From positions 248,001 to 312,000 of the forward strand of contig NZ_BAZF01000002.1 of assembly GCF_000813145.1 (NCBI RefSeq): 64,000 nt of DNA, read 5' to 3'. A program made the position numbers and the translations under genes. This document shows, in pieces, positions 62,204 to 64,000 of this stretch. A model generated the notes under the pieces. That model made no database searches. It was not told where the DNA came from and saw nothing but the letters and a program-made list of their open reading frames with translations. Source of the DNA: Geobacter sp. OR-1. Lineage in GTDB: Bacteria; Desulfobacterota; Desulfuromonadia; Geobacterales; DSM-12255. Every line of letters begins with the position of its first letter. Positions within the stretch are counted from its first letter, which is position 1.

Positions 62204-63998
62204 CCACTTCCCCCGGACATAAAATTTCAAAAGTAGTCCCGCGTTCTTTGCTTTCGATCTGCGCGACATTCAAATCCATGCCTTCTTTTCGCAGAGCTTT
62301 TTGGGAGATGAACAAGCCAAGCCCGCGTCCTCCCGGCTTACGTGAGAATCCCTGTTCAAATATCGCTTCTATATCCCTGTTATGAATACCTGGACCGTTG
62401 TTGCTTATGAGGTAGGTATTTCCCGAAAAATCCAAGGTAATAGTTCGCAGCCCTTGAATATCTTTAAGCCAGAATACTGCGTTATCAATTATGTTTACGA
62501 AAACAGGATATATTGTTGATGGAAATCCTGGGACCTCAGAGTCAATAAAGTCCGGTGTGACTATTAGTTCGATATCGTGCCTTTTGAATCGAACGCTGAA
62601 TAATGTCCTGACATAATGGTTAATTTCGCTGCCTTTGATTATCGTCCGTTTCCGTTGCAGTCGGCGTTGTAACGGTGTGAATAAATTTAAATGCGCATCA
62701 AGGTGGTCGAAATTGGTTCTTATTTCTTGATAAAGAGGTACTAAGTCAGCATTTGTCCTTGCCCAAGAACCAAGCTCACGGAGTTTGAGCCGAATCCCTT
62801 TTATTGCAGCGACGAACTCATGGTTAATTATGGCAACAGCTAAACCCAATTGAACAAGTTCTGCATCGGTATCAGCTTGCTCCCTTAAATTTTGTAACTC
62901 TGTATCCATGGCTTCAACCATATCAAGGTGACCAGTATCTGCTTTTTGCTCCATGTTTTCAGCAATGCTTGTGAGCATTTCACGAACCCGTCCAAGCGAT
63001 TCAGTGTTTCTTTGTCCAACCTCTTCAATACGAAACTCATACATTTGCCGAATTTCTTCAGCATGTTGCGGGGATATATCTACAAAGTCCTGCTCTGCGA
63101 AGTCTATCTCCACCTTTTTCACAATGTTTCTGAACTCCTGAATCGCGGTTCTGGCAGTATCAATTGCCACACGACGAGTATCGGTCGCTGCTTTCTCTAG
63201 CAAGCCGGCTTCTGATTTGACTTCTGACTCACGATTCTTTGCAACCTGATCAATCAAACTTTTCAAGCGACGGCGCTGATCAATATAGATACGTGCCTCT
63301 TCTGCCATTATGCCCAAAGTTCCTGCGACTTCCTTAGAGAAAGGCGAAAAAAGCTCAGTTTCCAGACGTTCTTGCTCACGTTGATATGCTGTCCAGTCTC
63401 GCTCAAGCTGTTTTGTGAGCCCTACGCCTCTTGGTTTAGCAATCTGATAACTGCGTCGAATTTCAGCTAAACGTCGATTTGCCTCGTTTTCAGCTTCAAG
63501 GAGTTCTTCCGCAGCTTCATCCTGATTTTTCATTTTGGATGCGGACTTCATGCGTGCATGAACTTGTAGACGTAAAGAATCTACTTCTGCTTCAGGAATC
63601 TTTTGAGAAACACTCTGGAAAAACGAATCCAGTGCTGCTGTCAGGCTTTTTCTTTTTGTGCCAACTTGTTTATCTCGCTTCTTGCGAGCGCTTTCCAATC
63701 GATCCAACTCAGCTTTTCTTTCGCGAAAGTACTCGCCAAAGTCAGCATCTTTCCTGAAAAAGTCCGCAGCCAACTGAACAAAAAGGTGCTCTAATATATC
63801 TTTAAGCTGCCGATATACCTTGTCTTTTTGAAATCCCTCACGACCCGCTTTTTCCTTCAACCGGCCATTCTCTTCTCGTGTTAGACACACTGCACCGTAA
63901 ATGCGTCTGTAAGAAAAGAAGTAGTGAGTCATTCCTCTATTCCGTCTGGTTTCAATGTTTAGCCAGTCAAAATCTGTGGTACCGTAAGGTAGTATCCT
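62196..63998 (-). CDS. GHKL ATPase/histidine-kinase-like protein (5' end outside window)
   Basis: The frame stays open upstream of the first internal ATG (63932) to the window edge, through GTTDFDWLNIETRRNRG, so the start lies beyond 64000 and at least 600 residues exist. A long coiled coil (about 180 to 350) leads to a dimerisation helix with INHEFVAAIKGIRLKL and a HATPase domain: NIIDNAVFWLKD, NNGPGI and RGLGLFISQKAL. The His in INHEF is placed like a phosphoacceptor. No membrane segment is seen, so it is cytoplasmic. Its stop overlaps the receiver gene, its probable partner. Confidence 0.82.
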   Translation of the reverse strand, partial: RILPYGTTDFDWLNIETRRNRGMTHYFFSYRRIYGAVCLTREENGRLKEKAGREGFQKDKVYRQLKDILEHLFVQLAADFFRKDADFGEYFRERKAELDRLESARKKRDKQVGTKRKSLTAALDSFFQSVSQKIPEAEVDSLRLQVHARMKSASKMKNQDEAAEELLEAENEANRRLAEIRRSYQIAKPRGVGLTKQLERDWTAYQREQERLETELFSPFSKEVAGTLGIMAEEARIYIDQRRRLKSLIDQVAKNRESEVKSEAGLLEKAATDTRRVAIDTARTAIQEFRNIVKKVEIDFAEQDFVDISPQHAEEIRQMYEFRIEEVGQRNTESLGRVREMLTSIAENMEQKADTGHLDMVEAMDTELQNLREQADTDAELVQLGLAVAIINHEFVAAIKGIRLKLRELGSWARTNADLVPLYQEIRTNFDHLDAHLNLFTPLQRRLQRKRTIIKGSEINHYVRTLFSVRFKRHDIELIVTPDFIDSEVPGFPSTIYPVFVNIIDNAVFWLKDIQGLRTITLDFSGNTYLISNNGPGIHNRDIEAIFEQGFSRKPGGRGLGLFISQKALRKEGMDLNVAQIESKERGTTFEILCPGEVDE

Positions 63999-64000
63999 GA

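Noticed and set aside
1-64000. tRNA or rRNA genes, integrase, attachment repeats
   Set aside because: I looked for tRNA-like cloverleaf ends, long direct repeats and tyrosine-recombinase motifs and saw none; a program search would be more sensitive.

Overview
The window looks like chromosome, or chromosome plus an integrated element, of a dissimilatory metal-reducing bacterium of the Geobacterales (Desulfobacterota). The evidence is an 11-haem periplasmic cytochrome with an in-frame UGA/SECIS, several periplasmic rhodaneses, a YedE-type selenium transporter, an N-type (second) F-ATPase operon, and dense RND/CDF metal-efflux genes. No rRNA, tRNA, integrase, relaxase or CRISPR array was seen, so the species and the element borders are not fixed by this window.

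Layout. (1) 1-3965: the 3' part of an N-ATPase operon (a, c, b, alpha, gamma). (2) 4137-6279: a predicted selenocysteine-containing multihaem cytochrome with a tandem rhodanese. (3) 6435-16170: an ArsR-controlled metal/metalloid cluster: ArsR, DUF2703, ArsP-like permease, two CDF-type carriers, an OmpR/EnvZ-type pair, small periplasmic proteins, a BFD-like Fe-S protein, two thioredoxins, a PhnD-like binding lipoprotein and CcdA. (4) 16272-26100: a tripartite RND pump, a large ExtH-like rhodanese, a small rhodanese, a tiny peptide ORF ending HPC-UGA, a TPR-like protein and YedE. (5) 26169-27365: gene wreckage, with a TehB-like methyltransferase joined to the tail of a hybrid kinase and a rhodanese stub. 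(6) 27524-35297, minus strand: outer-membrane protein, lipoprotein, a heavy-metal RND system (CzcA/CusA type) and a His/Cys-rich secreted protein.

(7) 35298-51354 is the core of a mobile element with an SXT/R391-like gene set: ssb, a recombination-type protein, a Cas4-like nuclease, CobS-like AAA+, WGR, DUF3150, a CobT-like VWA/HExxH protein, a methyltransferase-helicase (frameshifted), a CHC2 zinc-finger protein and RadC. Its most striking property is that nearly every translation unit is headed by a related structured mRNA leader. Each leader has an outer stem enclosing a short C-rich/G-rich hairpin. The 3' strand of the outer stem is also complementary to the downstream Shine-Dalgarno, so each leader looks like an ON/OFF translational switch. 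The complementarity is kept by compensatory changes between copies. I count eleven copies plus one divergent one. This is the best candidate for a little-described system here. It may correspond to, or extend, the published radC RNA motif, which only a covariance search can settle.

(8) 51356-64000 is a defence and toxin-antitoxin cargo island. It contains a CoiA-like nuclease, two PIN proteins, an XRE-ImmA peptidase protein facing a DUF2188/membrane-protein pair across a 31-nt palindrome flanked by two matching promoters, a Xre/RES pair, an HNH nuclease, a HIT hydrolase, Vsr, and a receiver-domain protein coupled to a GHKL ATPase that runs off the right edge.
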